Shown in pieces: positions 28,239 through 37,525 of a stretch of 64,000 nt of DNA; position 1 is the first letter of the stretch; every line of letters starts with the position of its first letter. The position numbers and the translations under genes were made by a program. Source of the DNA: Pedobacter montanisoli. Its GTDB lineage: Bacteria > Bacteroidota > Bacteroidia > Sphingobacteriales > Sphingobacteriaceae. Under the pieces are notes generated by a model. The model made no database searches. It was not told where the DNA came from and was given only the letters and a program-made list of their open reading frames with translations. Location of the stretch: positions 434,001 through 498,000 of the forward strand of contig NZ_JALGBH010000001.1 in assembly GCF_022809115.1 (NCBI RefSeq). Direction: 5' to 3'.

Positions 28239-29636
28239 TTACATAATTTTCAAAAGCATACCTACTTTAATGGCATTATTCTTAAGTCCGTTTAGTTTCT
28301 GGATCGCTTCTACTGTTACTCCTTTAAATTTTTCTGCAATAGCAAACAGGGTATCACCTGCTTCTACTTTATAAATGGTAGATTTATTTGCAGTTATATC
28401 TTTGCTGTTTTTTAGGCTATCGGTATTTTTAGCTACAATCAGTTTCTGTCCGGGTATGATAGATGCCTCACTTAGTTTATTCCAGACTTTTATATCCTGA
28501 ACTTCTATGCCGTATTTATTGGCGATGGCGGTAAGTGTTTCGCCTGCTTTTACGCTATGGGTCTGTGTATTGGTTTTCTGATCTTTTATTGAGGTTTTTT
28601 TCAGTTTCCTAAGGTCTCTTACATCATCTGTTGTGGCTGCTACTAGGGTTTTATCTATATCCAGATCTGCATTTACGATTTCAAAGATGTTTGCATAAAA
28701 TGTATGATCTACTTTTGGGATAATGACGCGTTTGGGTGCTTCTAGGGTTCCATTCACTATAAATTTTTTATATGAAGGATTTAACGCTACCAAGGTGGTT
28801 GAATCATAGTTTATTGCTTTGGCCAGATCGCTCAGTGCAACAAATTTAGTAACCATGATACTATCTGTTTTAAAGCCAAAGGAACTCTTCTGCGCTGTAA
28901 TTTCATGTCGGCTTGCATATTTCATTACATAAACCGCAGCGATAAATGCAGGTACATAATCTCTGGTTTCTTTAGGCAAATATGGTCTTATCTGCCAGAA
29001 ATCATTAGATCCGGCTTTATCTATGGCCCGTGTAACATTGCCTTTTCCGCAATTGTATGCCGCTATTGCCAGCAACCAGTCGCCTAATTCGTTATATGCA
29101 TCTCTAAAATAAGCTGCGGCTGCATAACTGGCCTGAACAGGGTCTTTTCTTTCATCAACAAAGTTATCCATATTTAACCCATAGCCTTTTGCCGTACCAA
29201 ACATAAATTGCCACAAACCTGTTGCACCTACTCTTGAAATGGCATGAGGGTTCATAGAAGATTCTATGATGGGAAGATATTTGATCTCTGAGGGTATATT
29301 ATAGGCTTTAAGTGCCTGCTCAAAGATGGGGAAATAGTAGTTAGACAAACCCAGCATCTTACCATACATATCTTTCCTTTTTGAATAGACATCTATATAA
29401 CCCTGCACAAATTCATTATAAGTTAAGGGTACGGTTTGCTGTATAGAATCAAGACGCAGTTTATAAATATAATTCTGATTGTAGGTTAGAAGTGCCTGCC
29501 CCAGTTCGGGAACAGCTGTGGTATCTGTATGCTTTTCCTGATTCAAAGAATCGGCAGATAATTGTTTTACTTTAAATTGAGAGAAAACGCTTAATGAACT
29601 GCAAATTATAAAAATAGTGAGTAAGGTTTTTTTCAT
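28239..29636 (-). CDS. MltD-like lytic transglycosylase with two LysM repeats
   Basis: This periplasmic enzyme cleaves peptidoglycan glycan strands. The start is ATG 29636 (MKKTLLTIFIICSSLSVFSQ, a signal peptide); a farther ATG-like start five codons upstream would spoil the signal. The SLT domain (about 100-250) has the catalytic Glu in IESSMNPHAISRVGATGLWQ and the AAYNCGKGNVTRAI motif. Two LysM modules bind the cell wall: VKAGETLTAIANKYGIEV (about 360-405) and VEAGDTLFAIAEKFKGV (about 420-463). The gene is 28 bases after gatA on the same strand. Confidence 0.94.
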   Translation of the reverse strand: MKKTLLTIFIICSSLSVFSQFKVKQLSADSLNQEKHTDTTAVPELGQALLTYNQNYIYKLRLDSIQQTVPLTYNEFVQGYIDVYSKRKDMYGKMLGLSNYYFPIFEQALKAYNIPSEIKYLPIIESSMNPHAISRVGATGLWQFMFGTAKGYGLNMDNFVDERKDPVQASYAAAAYFRDAYNELGDWLLAIAAYNCGKGNVTRAIDKAGSNDFWQIRPYLPKETRDYVPAFIAAVYVMKYASRHEITAQKSSFGFKTDSIMVTKFVALSDLAKAINYDSTTLVALNPSYKKFIVNGTLEAPKRVIIPKVDHTFYANIFEIVNADLDIDKTLVAATTDDVRDLRKLKKTSIKDQKTNTQTHSVKAGETLTAIANKYGIEVQDIKVWNKLSEASIIPGQKLIVAKNTDSLKNSKDITANKSTIYKVEAGDTLFAIAEKFKGVTVEAIQKLNGLKNNAIKVGMLLKIM

Positions 29637-29664
29637 AAGCAAAGCCTCCAATACTTAACTTACG

Positions 29665-31092
29665 CTAAGCTTCTTTTAAAAACTGATATGATAGGTTTAA
29701 AAGTTCCTGTTCGTTAAAATGTTTAGCCATTAGCTGTACGCTCAAAGGCAGTCCTTGTGCATTGCTGGTTAAAGGCAAAGCGATAGCGGGCACACCTGTA
29801 AGCGATGCTAAAACGGTATAAACATCTGCCATATACATCTGCAAAGGGTCTTTGATATTTTCGCCTATTTTAAATGCGGGTGTTGGGGTTACCGGGCTTA
29901 ATAAGATATCGTGCGTATTTAAAAGCTCTTCTATTTTGTTTTTGATAAGTTTACGAACCTTTTGCGCCTTTTGGTAATAGGCATCATAATAACCTGCGCT
30001 TAATACAAATGTACCCAGCATAATGCGGCGTTTTACTTCTTCTCCAAAGCCTTCTGCCCGAGATGTTTTATATAAGTCTGTAAGATTTTTTGCGTCGGTA
30101 TTTCTGTGGCCAAAATGCACCCCACTATACCGCGAAAGATTAGAAGATGCTTCGGCTGTAGTTAAAACATAATAAGCCGGAACCAGGTAATCTAATAAAT
30201 CAAATGAAACATAAGTGATCTGATGACCTTGCTCTCGAAGTTTTTCTATTGCATACTCAATTGCATTCCTGATGTCATTATCCAATGCCGGATTATCAAT
30301 GGTTTCTTTTAAAACGGCTATTTTTTTAGGATTTCCCGACTGGTTTAAACTGCTTTGATAGGCAGGAACAGGTTGCGTAGAAACGGTACTATCATAATGA
30401 TCTGCACCTGATAGCACTTCTAAAAGCAATGCAGCATCTGTAACCGATGAGGTAATTGTTCCGATCTGATCAAAAGAAGAAGCATAAGCGATTACGCCAT
30501 ATCGTGAAATACGTCCGTAAGTAGGTTTTAAGCCAATACAACCACAAAAAGCAGCCGGCTGTCGTACCGATCCGCCAGTATCTGTACCTAATGCGGCCAA
30601 GCACATATCTGCCTGAACAGCAGCAGCCGAACCTCCTGATGAGCCTCCTGCTACACGGCTTTGATCTGCGGCATTTCTTACCACTCCGTAATAAGAGGTT
30701 TCATTTGATCCGCCCATAGCAAACTCATCGCAGTTTAACCGACCTATAATAATGGCGTCTTCCTGTAAAAGTTTTTCAACTACCGTGGCAGAATAAGGGG
30801 CCACAAAGCTTTCGAGCATTTTTGATGAAGCGGTAACTTTATGATTGGTATAACAAATATTGTCTTTAATACCTATTACCATACCCGCTAGTTTTCCAGC
30901 TTTACCGGAATCCATTTTTTGCTGAACAATTTCTGCCTGCCTGGTGGCAGAATCAAAAAACACCTCATTGAAGGCATTGAGGTGTTGATGCTTTTCTATC
31001 TGCTTAAAATAATAAGCCAGCAAGTCTTGAAGAGTAAGCGCTTTACTTTCTAAAAGGGATTTAATCTCATTTAAAGAGTTATGCTTTTTCAA
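29665..31092 (-). CDS. gatA: Aspartyl/glutamyl-tRNA(Asn/Gln) amidotransferase subunit A
   Basis: GatA is the amidase subunit that releases ammonia from glutamine for transamidation of misacylated Glu-tRNA(Gln) or Asp-tRNA(Asn). The amidase-signature triad is present: Lys in VIGIKDNICY, cis-Ser in GTDTGGSVRQPAAFCG, and nucleophilic Ser in GGSSGGSAAAVQ. No ATG occurs near the N-terminus. The candidates are TTG at 31092 (giving KKHNSLNEIKSLLE after Met) and TTG at 31101; I prefer 31092 from the usual N-terminal spacing. It follows tatA by about 27 bases. gatB and gatC are not in the window. Confidence 0.94.
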   Translation of the reverse strand: MKKHNSLNEIKSLLESKALTLQDLLAYYFKQIEKHQHLNAFNEVFFDSATRQAEIVQQKMDSGKAGKLAGMVIGIKDNICYTNHKVTASSKMLESFVAPYSATVVEKLLQEDAIIIGRLNCDEFAMGGSNETSYYGVVRNAADQSRVAGGSSGGSAAAVQADMCLAALGTDTGGSVRQPAAFCGCIGLKPTYGRISRYGVIAYASSFDQIGTITSSVTDAALLLEVLSGADHYDSTVSTQPVPAYQSSLNQSGNPKKIAVLKETIDNPALDNDIRNAIEYAIEKLREQGHQITYVSFDLLDYLVPAYYVLTTAEASSNLSRYSGVHFGHRNTDAKNLTDLYKTSRAEGFGEEVKRRIMLGTFVLSAGYYDAYYQKAQKVRKLIKNKIEELLNTHDILLSPVTPTPAFKIGENIKDPLQMYMADVYTVLASLTGVPAIALPLTSNAQGLPLSVQLMAKHFNEQELLNLSYQFLKEA

Positions 31093-31119
31093 AACTTGCA
31101 AAAAGTATTTTAAAGGTAA

Positions 31120-31308
31120 TTAACCGTTGTTTTGTGTAGATTTATCAGAGTCTACGCCGTCTTTACCGTCTTTAAACTCTTTTACACCTCTACCTAAACC
31201 ACGCATTAATTCTGGAATTTTTTTACCTCCAAAGAGCAATAAAAGTGCGATTACAATTAAAATGATCTCTGATGACCCTAATGCTCCTAAAATTGTTGGT
31301 TGTAACAT
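31120..31308 (-). CDS. tatA: Twin-arginine translocase TatA-type protein, short form
   Basis: This 62-residue pore-forming Tat component has one N-terminal membrane helix (about 10-24, [20 protein letters not shown]) with the family's [16 protein letters not shown] hinge, an amphipathic helix, and a short acidic tail. It lies 31 bases after a second TatA-type gene and before gatA. Which of the two acts as TatA and which as TatB-like cannot be read from sequence. TatC is at 3058 on the opposite strand. Confidence 0.93.
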   Translation of the reverse strand: MLQPTILGALGSSEIILIVIALLLLFGGKKIPELMRGLGRGVKEFKDGKDGVDSDKSTQNNG

Positions 31309-31339
31309 GATGTTCTAATTTTAATATTTTTAAACCTGT

Positions 31340-31705
31340 TTAATGTGAACTTGTAGGTTCCTTATCTTCTGTTTGTGTTCCGTTTGCCTCTACCGCAGAG
31401 GAAGTGCCTGCTAACGGAGTTTCATTCTCATGGATAGAGTAACCTTGGTCTGTTTCTGGCTCACGGTAAGTGTGGTTAGCCGCAGCAGACTTGTCTTCTA
31501 CATCTGCATCAAAAGAATTGATGTTACGGTGGATTTCTCTTTTTACTCCCTCTGAAGCATCTTTGAATTCTCTTATACCTTTACCCAATCCCCGTGCCAG
31601 TTCTGGTAATTTTTTACCTCCAAATAACAAAAGTATAGCCAAAACAATAAGCATCATCTCACTTCCGCCTATGTTTAAGAACTCTAATAACGTTGCTGAA
31701 TACAT
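31340..31705 (-). CDS. Twin-arginine translocase TatA/B-type protein, long-tailed form
   Basis: This 121-residue TatA-family protein starts at ATG 31705 (MYSATLLEFLNIGGSEMM). The frame extends seven codons to a TTG, but that TTG is part of the -7 box TATATTTG. One membrane helix (about 17-32) precedes FGGKKLPELARGLGKG and an amphipathic helix. The tail of roughly 70 residues is acidic and Ser/Thr-rich, unlike the short neighbour. The helix closely matches the neighbouring tatA, which suggests duplication and then divergence of the tail. A TatB-like role is possible but unproven; in some Bacteroidota annotations such genes are called tatA/E. Confidence 0.9.
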   Translation of the reverse strand: MYSATLLEFLNIGGSEMMLIVLAILLLFGGKKLPELARGLGKGIREFKDASEGVKREIHRNINSFDADVEDKSAAANHTYREPETDQGYSIHENETPLAGTSSAVEANGTQTEDKEPTSSH

Positions 31706-31723
31706 CTCTAAGCCAATTTTATA

Positions 31724-31731
31724 CAAATATA
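31724..31731 (-). promoter_or_regulatory. -7 box TATATTTG for the tat gene pair
   Basis: A perfect TAnnTTTG match on the minus strand, 18 bases before ATG 31705. It rules out the upstream in-frame TTG as a start because that codon lies in the box. Confidence 0.5.
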
Positions 31732-31747
31732 ATTAAAATAACAGCTT

Positions 31748-33010
31748 TTAGCGCGCTAACCAGCTTTCAGGATTTTGCGGAACTGATCCCCGTTGTATCT
31801 GAAAACCTAATTCAGGTACGCCTTCATTCATGGCTACAATACCTATAGTTTGTTTTGTAGAAACTTCTGCGCCCTTGCTCACACTTACGCTTTTAAGATT
31901 ATAATATACCGTAAAATATTCACCGTGGCTAATAATAACAATATACCTGCCCTGCAAAGGAGTTACTGTTGTAACTTTTCCTTTAAACACAGCTCTTGCA
32001 GCTGCATCTTCACTGGTCTGATAAGTTACCCCATCGTTTTTACCTGAGGCCTGATCTACCTTATAAGCCCCGTAATGAGCGGTAATATATCCGTTGGCTA
32101 CCGGAGCTGGTAAGCTACCTTTATTCGCTTCAAATGCCTCAGAAAGTCTGGCCGCTTCAGGCGTGGCTCTAAGCACATCACTGTTTGTTTTTGGTTTGCC
32201 GGGCGTTGTAGCAGGAGCTGGTTTGTTCTCTGCTTTTGCCTTAGCAGCAGCTATACGCTCTTCTTCTTCAGCTTTTTTACGTGCTGCAGCAATTTCACGG
32301 TCTATCGCTATTTTAATCTGCCTGCTAATGGCATCTTGCTGCTGTTTTCTCTTAGTAATATCTTGTTTGTACTGTTTTTCCTGTTTGGTTAATTGGTTTA
32401 ACACTACAGACTGTTCATTTTTATTTTTATCCAGTTTACCTTTTTCTGTTTCCTGTTCTTTAAGTAAATTCGATTTGTTTTTCAGGTCTTTATCTAAAAC
32501 AACGATCTGATTGTTCAGGTCTTTTTGGGTTCCCTGTATATAAGCGGCTTGTTTTTTTCTGTACTGTCCAAATTGTTGTAGATATTTAATACGTTTATAT
32601 GCTTGGTTAAAATCTTTTGCAGCAAAAACAAACATCATTTTATCGTAAGCATTTTTATTGCGCTGTGCAAAGCGAATCATACCTGCATATTCTTTTTTCA
32701 AATCAGACAAGCGCAATTGCAGATCTCTAACCTTGCCGGTATTCTCATTTATTTTACTGTCTATGTTTTTAATCTCTGAGTTGATGACAGCTATTTTTTC
32801 CTGACGTAGCCTGATCTGTGCTTTTAGCGCATTGATCTGAGATAAGGTAAGTTTTTTGCCAGATGTGGTCTTGTCCAGATTTTTCCTGGCCAGTTCAATC
32901 TCTCTTTGTAGCGCTTCTTTTTTGCGCATCAGCTCTTTACTCGATTGTGCCTTTACGCCTGCAAAACCTAAAATTAACGAAATGAGAATCAGGATAGTTT
33001 TTAGCTTCAT
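31748..33010 (-). CDS. EnvC-like murein hydrolase activator with degenerate LytM domain
   Basis: This 420-residue periplasmic protein has a signal peptide ending VKAQ (about 22) and a long coiled coil (about 25-255, repeated Lys/Glu/Leu heptads). The C-terminal LytM (M23) fold spans about 300-420. The canonical zinc ligands are missing: where HxxxD and HxH should be I read NDGVTYQT and PELGFQIQ. Family knowledge says such degenerate LytM proteins (EnvC, NlpD) activate amidases during cell division rather than cut peptidoglycan. It has its own -7 box (33015-33022) four bases before the ATG and lies 20 bases after a DUF4292 gene. Confidence 0.92.
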   Translation of the reverse strand: MKLKTILILISLILGFAGVKAQSSKELMRKKEALQREIELARKNLDKTTSGKKLTLSQINALKAQIRLRQEKIAVINSEIKNIDSKINENTGKVRDLQLRLSDLKKEYAGMIRFAQRNKNAYDKMMFVFAAKDFNQAYKRIKYLQQFGQYRKKQAAYIQGTQKDLNNQIVVLDKDLKNKSNLLKEQETEKGKLDKNKNEQSVVLNQLTKQEKQYKQDITKRKQQQDAISRQIKIAIDREIAAARKKAEEEERIAAAKAKAENKPAPATTPGKPKTNSDVLRATPEAARLSEAFEANKGSLPAPVANGYITAHYGAYKVDQASGKNDGVTYQTSEDAAARAVFKGKVTTVTPLQGRYIVIISHGEYFTVYYNLKSVSVSKGAEVSTKQTIGIVAMNEGVPELGFQIQRGSVPQNPESWLAR

Positions 33011-33014
33011 TATC

Positions 33015-33022
33015 CAAAATTA
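33015..33022 (-). promoter_or_regulatory. -7 box TAATTTTG for the EnvC-like gene
   Basis: On the minus strand TAATTTTG is followed by GATA and the ATG at 33010. It resembles TATATTTG-GATA-ATG before the WYL gene at 44597. Transcription would begin within or next to the start codon. Confidence 0.5.
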
Positions 33023-33030
33023 TAAAAAAA

Positions 33031-33825
33031 TTATTTGATTAGCTGATAAGACTTAGGAACTGTAAACGGAAAATCAACATTTGTATTGCCTTCTACCTTG
33101 TTAAACTCAAGGCTTAAAGCAATCTTCTTGGTTCCTGCCATCGACTGTAAGTTCAATTTTGAGGGGAATAAACCTCCATTTAAAGGCGTATATTTTTCAT
33201 AAGATACTTTAAGGGCTTGCCCGGCTTCGGCATCATTCAGACTGGTTTCGGCTGGTTTTAAAAGTGTATTAAAAAGTACAGCATAAACCAAATCTTCTGC
33301 TTTACCACTTAAATTCCAGACACCATTCTCAAACTTTAAATCTGAGTTCTCATTCATAAAAGCTTTAATGGTATTGCCTGAGAATATCGACTGTAGCAGA
33401 CTAAAATCAATCTGATGATTGGTAAATTCGTGGATATAACTGAAAGGCTTTTTGGTATATGTTTTTTGCATACGATTAATCAGTTTAATGCTATCAGGTG
33501 TAACCAATGCTCTTGCAACCTCTAAAGCTCCGCCTAATGCAGTAATATTTACCCATATGGCCTGGTCTTTTTTTATCCTGATATTCATGGTAACACTATT
33601 AATATCGCCATCTATATCTAAATCGGCCTTGCCTTTTAATGCCAGTGTGTTAAAAGACAGATCTTTTGCCTGTAAAGCCTGTAGATTTTCCAATTTTTTA
33701 TTGGTTTCAGGCAGTTGTTGTTGCGCTACCGGGGGTGTAGCAACAATGATCTTCTTAGTTTTACAGCTTGCCAGCGTAAATACAATCGCTGTAATCAAAA
33801 AACTATTTAATATATTTTTTCTCAT
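33031..33825 (-). CDS. DUF4292-type outer-membrane lipoprotein
   Basis: This 264-residue lipoprotein has a signal ending in the lipobox TLASC (Cys at about 21). The rest is a beta-rich LolB/LppX-like fold with segments such as INSVTMNIRIKKDQAIWVNI and FPSKLNLQSMAG, fitting the DUF4292 family of Bacteroidota. Function is unknown; the fold suggests lipid or lipoprotein handling (inference). Its start overlaps the end of the upstream TPR gene by 23 bases, so translation is coupled. The gene order TPR, DUF4292, EnvC-like suggests an envelope-biogenesis operon. Confidence 0.85.
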   Translation of the reverse strand: MRKNILNSFLITAIVFTLASCKTKKIIVATPPVAQQQLPETNKKLENLQALQAKDLSFNTLALKGKADLDIDGDINSVTMNIRIKKDQAIWVNITALGGALEVARALVTPDSIKLINRMQKTYTKKPFSYIHEFTNHQIDFSLLQSIFSGNTIKAFMNENSDLKFENGVWNLSGKAEDLVYAVLFNTLLKPAETSLNDAEAGQALKVSYEKYTPLNGGLFPSKLNLQSMAGTKKIALSLEFNKVEGNTNVDFPFTVPKSYQLIK

Positions 33826-35485
33826 TGATCTTTCTTTTTAATTTATCAGACGCGTTTCCGCTTGAACCCGCCTTTATCCACTGTTCTAATGCTTTTTCTT
33901 TATCTCCTTTTAAATACAGGATATCTCCATGATGTTCTATATAAACCCCGTTTGAAGGATCTGACTGTAAGGCTTTTTTTATATTTTCTAAAGCCGCATC
34001 CAACTTATTTTGTTTCAGCAAAACAAAAGCATACGTATCTAATACAGAAGCATTAGCCGGATGTGCGGCCGCTGCTTTTAAAGCCAGGCTCTCTGCTTTA
34101 TCTAAATTATGGTTTCTAAGCGCCATGTAGTAGGCATAGTTACTCATGGTAAGGTAATTGTTGGGGGCAAGGGCAATGGCCTTTTCAAAAGCCTCATCGG
34201 CTTCTTTAAGTTTCCCTTGATCTATAAAAACCTCTGCCTGTAAAGCCAAAATCATTGCATTGAGATTTTTATCTTCTGCATCTAATTGCAACGCATTTTT
34301 AATATCGAAAGCAGCTTCTGCATTTTGCCCGTTACGATGCAAAGCAAAGGCTTTATAATAGTAAAGAATAGCTTGGTTGGGGTAATAAGTTAAAGCTTCT
34401 TCACCTACTTTTATGGCTTCTTCGTAATTACCTAATAAAGTTTGCACAGCAAGCAATTTTTCCCATGCAATATAAAGTTGGGGTTCTGCTTTAACCGCTT
34501 TTGCATATTGTTCTTTAGCAACTGCAAGATTACCCGTTTGATACAGCAGATCGCCATACATGAGCCTAGCTTTAGTATTATCGGGATATTCTTTTAAGGT
34601 ATTTAGTGCCAGATCGGTTATATTTTTAGATTTAATTAAGCCCCCCGATTTTGCCAATATTTTGCCTAGCACACTGAGTCTTGCATTAAGAGGCATTTCG
34701 GGGTTGTTAAATGCATTTTGTAAAGCCGCAATGGCTGCATCACTTTGTTTCAGTTCCTGATAAACATCGGCCATAGCCAAATCTATTTCAAAATTTTGCG
34801 GTTCTCCCTGCTTGGCTTTCTGTAATACAGCAAGAGCTTCTGAGGGCTTATTGTTCTCCAACAATTGTGCGCCTTTTAAAAGATAGTTACTCGTACTAAC
34901 TGTTTCATCGGATTGCTGTTTCTCTGCATTTTTACTTTGAAAAGCAAAACGCTGACGTGCCATTTCAAGTTCCCGGGATGAGCCGAATTTTTGTTCTATG
35001 TTCTGGTAAAGTTTTTCTGCTTCTGCTTTCTTGCCTGAGAAATATAAAGCATTGGCTTTATCGAAATAATAAAACCTGTCATTTTCATCAAGGGTTATAA
35101 GCTGGTCTAAAATACGGATCAGTGCTTCAGGGTTTCCCGACCGTCTGTAAATATCGGCCTGCAATTTAAGATACCAGATATTAGCAGGTTTAATTGCGAT
35201 TGCTTTTTTTACCGCAATCTCGGCTTCCATAAATTTGTTTTGCTTAAAATAGAGATTTGCCAGTTCAAATAATGCAGCGTCATTTTGAGGATCGAGATCT
35301 ACAATTTTAGAGAAGCTGCTTGCCGCTTTGGGATAATTCTCTGTCATCTTATCTCTTAACCCTGCAAAAAAAAGTTCTTTTACGGCGTTTGTGTCCTTTA
35401 AAACCACCTCCTTTTGAGCATAGGCATTAAAAGCAATACTACTAAAACAACATAAAACACCTAAAAAAATCTTTTTTACCTGCAT
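33803..35485 (-). CDS. Secreted TPR-repeat protein
   Basis: This 560-residue protein has a signal peptide ending AYAQ (about 24), then roughly fifteen tetratricopeptide repeats covering nearly the whole chain. The 34-residue rhythm is easy to see in segments such as AALFELANLYFKQNKFMEAE and ALLKQNKLDAALENIKKAL. No enzymatic domain is visible. TPR arrays serve as protein-binding scaffolds; here the target is probably in the periplasm or at the outer membrane. It overlaps the downstream DUF4292 gene by 23 bases and lies 34 bases after dut. Confidence 0.9.
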   Translation of the reverse strand: MQVKKIFLGVLCCFSSIAFNAYAQKEVVLKDTNAVKELFFAGLRDKMTENYPKAASSFSKIVDLDPQNDAALFELANLYFKQNKFMEAEIAVKKAIAIKPANIWYLKLQADIYRRSGNPEALIRILDQLITLDENDRFYYFDKANALYFSGKKAEAEKLYQNIEQKFGSSRELEMARQRFAFQSKNAEKQQSDETVSTSNYLLKGAQLLENNKPSEALAVLQKAKQGEPQNFEIDLAMADVYQELKQSDAAIAALQNAFNNPEMPLNARLSVLGKILAKSGGLIKSKNITDLALNTLKEYPDNTKARLMYGDLLYQTGNLAVAKEQYAKAVKAEPQLYIAWEKLLAVQTLLGNYEEAIKVGEEALTYYPNQAILYYYKAFALHRNGQNAEAAFDIKNALQLDAEDKNLNAMILALQAEVFIDQGKLKEADEAFEKAIALAPNNYLTMSNYAYYMALRNHNLDKAESLALKAAAAHPANASVLDTYAFVLLKQNKLDAALENIKKALQSDPSNGVYIEHHGDILYLKGDKEKALEQWIKAGSSGNASDKLKRKINEKKYIK

Positions 35486-35519
35486 TATTTTCTCTTCATT
35501 TCAGCCTCGGTTAGCCGAA

Positions 35520-35951
35520 TTATTTACCTGTATGTCCATACCCACCCTGTCCTCTTTTGGTATCGGTTAATACTTCTACCTCGTTCCAGGTGATGGCTTC
35601 ATGTTTTGCTACAACCATTTGCGCAATGCGTTCTCCATTATTGATGATAAAATCAGTATCGGATAAATTAACCAGTAATACTTTTACCTCACCTCTGTAA
35701 TCGGCATCTATTGTACCTGGTGAGTTCAATACGGTTATCCCATGTTTATAAGCCAGTCCGCTACGTGGCCTTACCTGCGCCTCATATCCTACGGGTAGCT
35801 CTATGTAAATACCTGTTGGAATTAAAAACCGTTGCAAAGGTTTAATTGTAATTTGTTCAGGAATAAATGCTCTTAGATCCAGACCTGCTGCATGATCGGT
35901 TTCATACGCCGGCAGTGGATGGCTGGATGTATTTATGATATTAACTTTCAC
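35520..35951 (-). CDS. dut: Deoxyuridine 5'-triphosphate nucleotidohydrolase (dUTPase)
   Basis: It hydrolyses dUTP to dUMP, keeping uracil out of DNA and supplying dTMP synthesis. All five motifs of trimeric dUTPases are readable in 143 residues: [41 protein letters not shown] and the C-terminal [11 protein letters not shown]. The start is GTG at 35951 ([10 protein letters not shown]), six bases after the flippase stop, with no upstream alternative. It is housekeeping metabolism inside an envelope operon, a linkage seen in relatives. Confidence 0.97.
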   Translation of the reverse strand: MKVNIINTSSHPLPAYETDHAAGLDLRAFIPEQITIKPLQRFLIPTGIYIELPVGYEAQVRPRSGLAYKHGITVLNSPGTIDADYRGEVKVLLVNLSDTDFIINNGERIAQMVVAKHEAITWNEVEVLTDTKRGQGGYGHTGK

Positions 35952-35957
35952 TTGAGA

Positions 35958-37442
35958 TTATTTTTTGTTTAAAAACCTGATTAAATCACCTTTTTCAAGA
36001 TAAACAATCACCCCTACAAAAGCGATTAATAAAGCATTACCTATGTAAATGTTACGTTTAAACACAAAAAACGAACAAAATGATAAAACAGTAGCCACAA
36101 TTAAATACGCACTTATTTTCTTTAAATTGTATGGGATAGGATAATATTTCTGGCCGAGGATATAAGAGATGACCATCATTACAAAATAAGCAATCATGCT
36201 TACCCATGCAGAACCCATATAGCTGTACTTAGGTATCAAAACAAAATTGAAAACAATGGTTATGATAGCTCCTATTACAGAGATATATAATCCAAACCTG
36301 GTCTGATCTGATAACCTATACCAGATAGAAAGGTTCATATAAATGCCTAAACAGACATAGCCCAACAATAAATACGGCACAGCAGGTAATCCTACCCAAT
36401 ATTGTTCATTACGTATAAAGTGTTTAAGGATTTCTATATTGGCCACCAAACCTAAAAACATAATGGCTAATGCAATAGCAAAATACTGCAAGATAATTGC
36501 ATAGGTGTTTTTAGCATTTTTATGTTTGGCATGGCTATAAAAAAACGGTTCTGCACCCAGCCTGAAAGCGGTAATAAAAATACTTAAGAAGATTGCAATC
36601 TTACATACCGCACCGTAAATTCCTACTTCGCCATCGGCAATGGCCGGCGGCAGTAATTTATTTAATACAATCTTATCTAAATTCTCATTGATAATGAACG
36701 ACAGGTTAGCTACCAAGATAGGCCAGCTATAAGTAAACATACTTTTAAACAAGACTTTATCAAAGCTGAACTTAATTTTAGCAAACTCAGGTAACAATGC
36801 GATGAGCGTTACTATACTGGCTATTAAATTGGAGATAAATACATAACCTATCCACTGGGTCTGGTACCATGAGGCCAGCCATTGGGCCAACCAGCCATGA
36901 CCTTTGATCAATGCAGGAACAGCAAACAGAAATATGAGGTTAAAGCCTACAAAAGTGCCTATATTCAGAAATTTTACAATGCTGTATTTAGTAGCCTTTC
37001 CATCGGCGCGTAGTTTGGCGAAAGGAATAACACATATGGCATCTATGAATAAAATCCAAAGGAAATACTGTGTATAAAGTTTGTAAGAAGCAATATCCGC
37101 CGCATCGCTGGCTAAATAAGAGGCTATTGGATTAATAAAAATTAAGCCGCTAATCAGGAATAAGATAGATATAAACACAATGCACAGGAATGAGTTATTG
37201 TAAACCTGTTCTTTTCTGTTTTCAAATTTATTGAGATACCTAAAATAAGTGCTTTCCATACCAAATGCCAGGATAGCATTGATAATAGATGCGTTGGCAT
37301 ACATGTTTGTAAAAATGCCATACACCCCTTTAGGATAAACATTTGTATAAATTGGGGTTAAGATAAAATTGAACAGTCTTGATAAAACCGTGCTTATCCC
37401 GTATATGGCTGTTTGCCCTAAAAACTTTTTATATACTGACAA
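35958..37442 (-). CDS. Polysaccharide flippase-like membrane protein (Wzx/MurJ-type MOP superfamily)
   Basis: This 494-residue integral membrane protein has about twelve to fourteen hydrophobic segments. The N-terminus KKFLGQTAIYGISTVLSRLF and IYTNVYPKGVYGIFTNMYA are typical of the polysaccharide-synthesis MOP flippases that move lipid-linked sugars across the inner membrane. The cargo could be capsule, O-antigen or lipid II-like precursors; sequence cannot decide. The start is a TTG (37442); no ATG is available. It heads the flippase-dut-TPR-DUF4292 set, where the close spacing indicates one transcript. Confidence 0.88.
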   Translation of the reverse strand: MSVYKKFLGQTAIYGISTVLSRLFNFILTPIYTNVYPKGVYGIFTNMYANASIINAILAFGMESTYFRYLNKFENRKEQVYNNSFLCIVFISILFLISGLIFINPIASYLASDAADIASYKLYTQYFLWILFIDAICVIPFAKLRADGKATKYSIVKFLNIGTFVGFNLIFLFAVPALIKGHGWLAQWLASWYQTQWIGYVFISNLIASIVTLIALLPEFAKIKFSFDKVLFKSMFTYSWPILVANLSFIINENLDKIVLNKLLPPAIADGEVGIYGAVCKIAIFLSIFITAFRLGAEPFFYSHAKHKNAKNTYAIILQYFAIALAIMFLGLVANIEILKHFIRNEQYWVGLPAVPYLLLGYVCLGIYMNLSIWYRLSDQTRFGLYISVIGAIITIVFNFVLIPKYSYMGSAWVSMIAYFVMMVISYILGQKYYPIPYNLKKISAYLIVATVLSFCSFFVFKRNIYIGNALLIAFVGVIVYLEKGDLIRFLNKK

Positions 37443-37525
37443 TTTTATTTCTGATTTGAGTTTTGAAATCTGATCTCATGCGTAAGGTATTCTATATTTT
37501 TTAATAAGAGGTTCTTGAATTAAGC

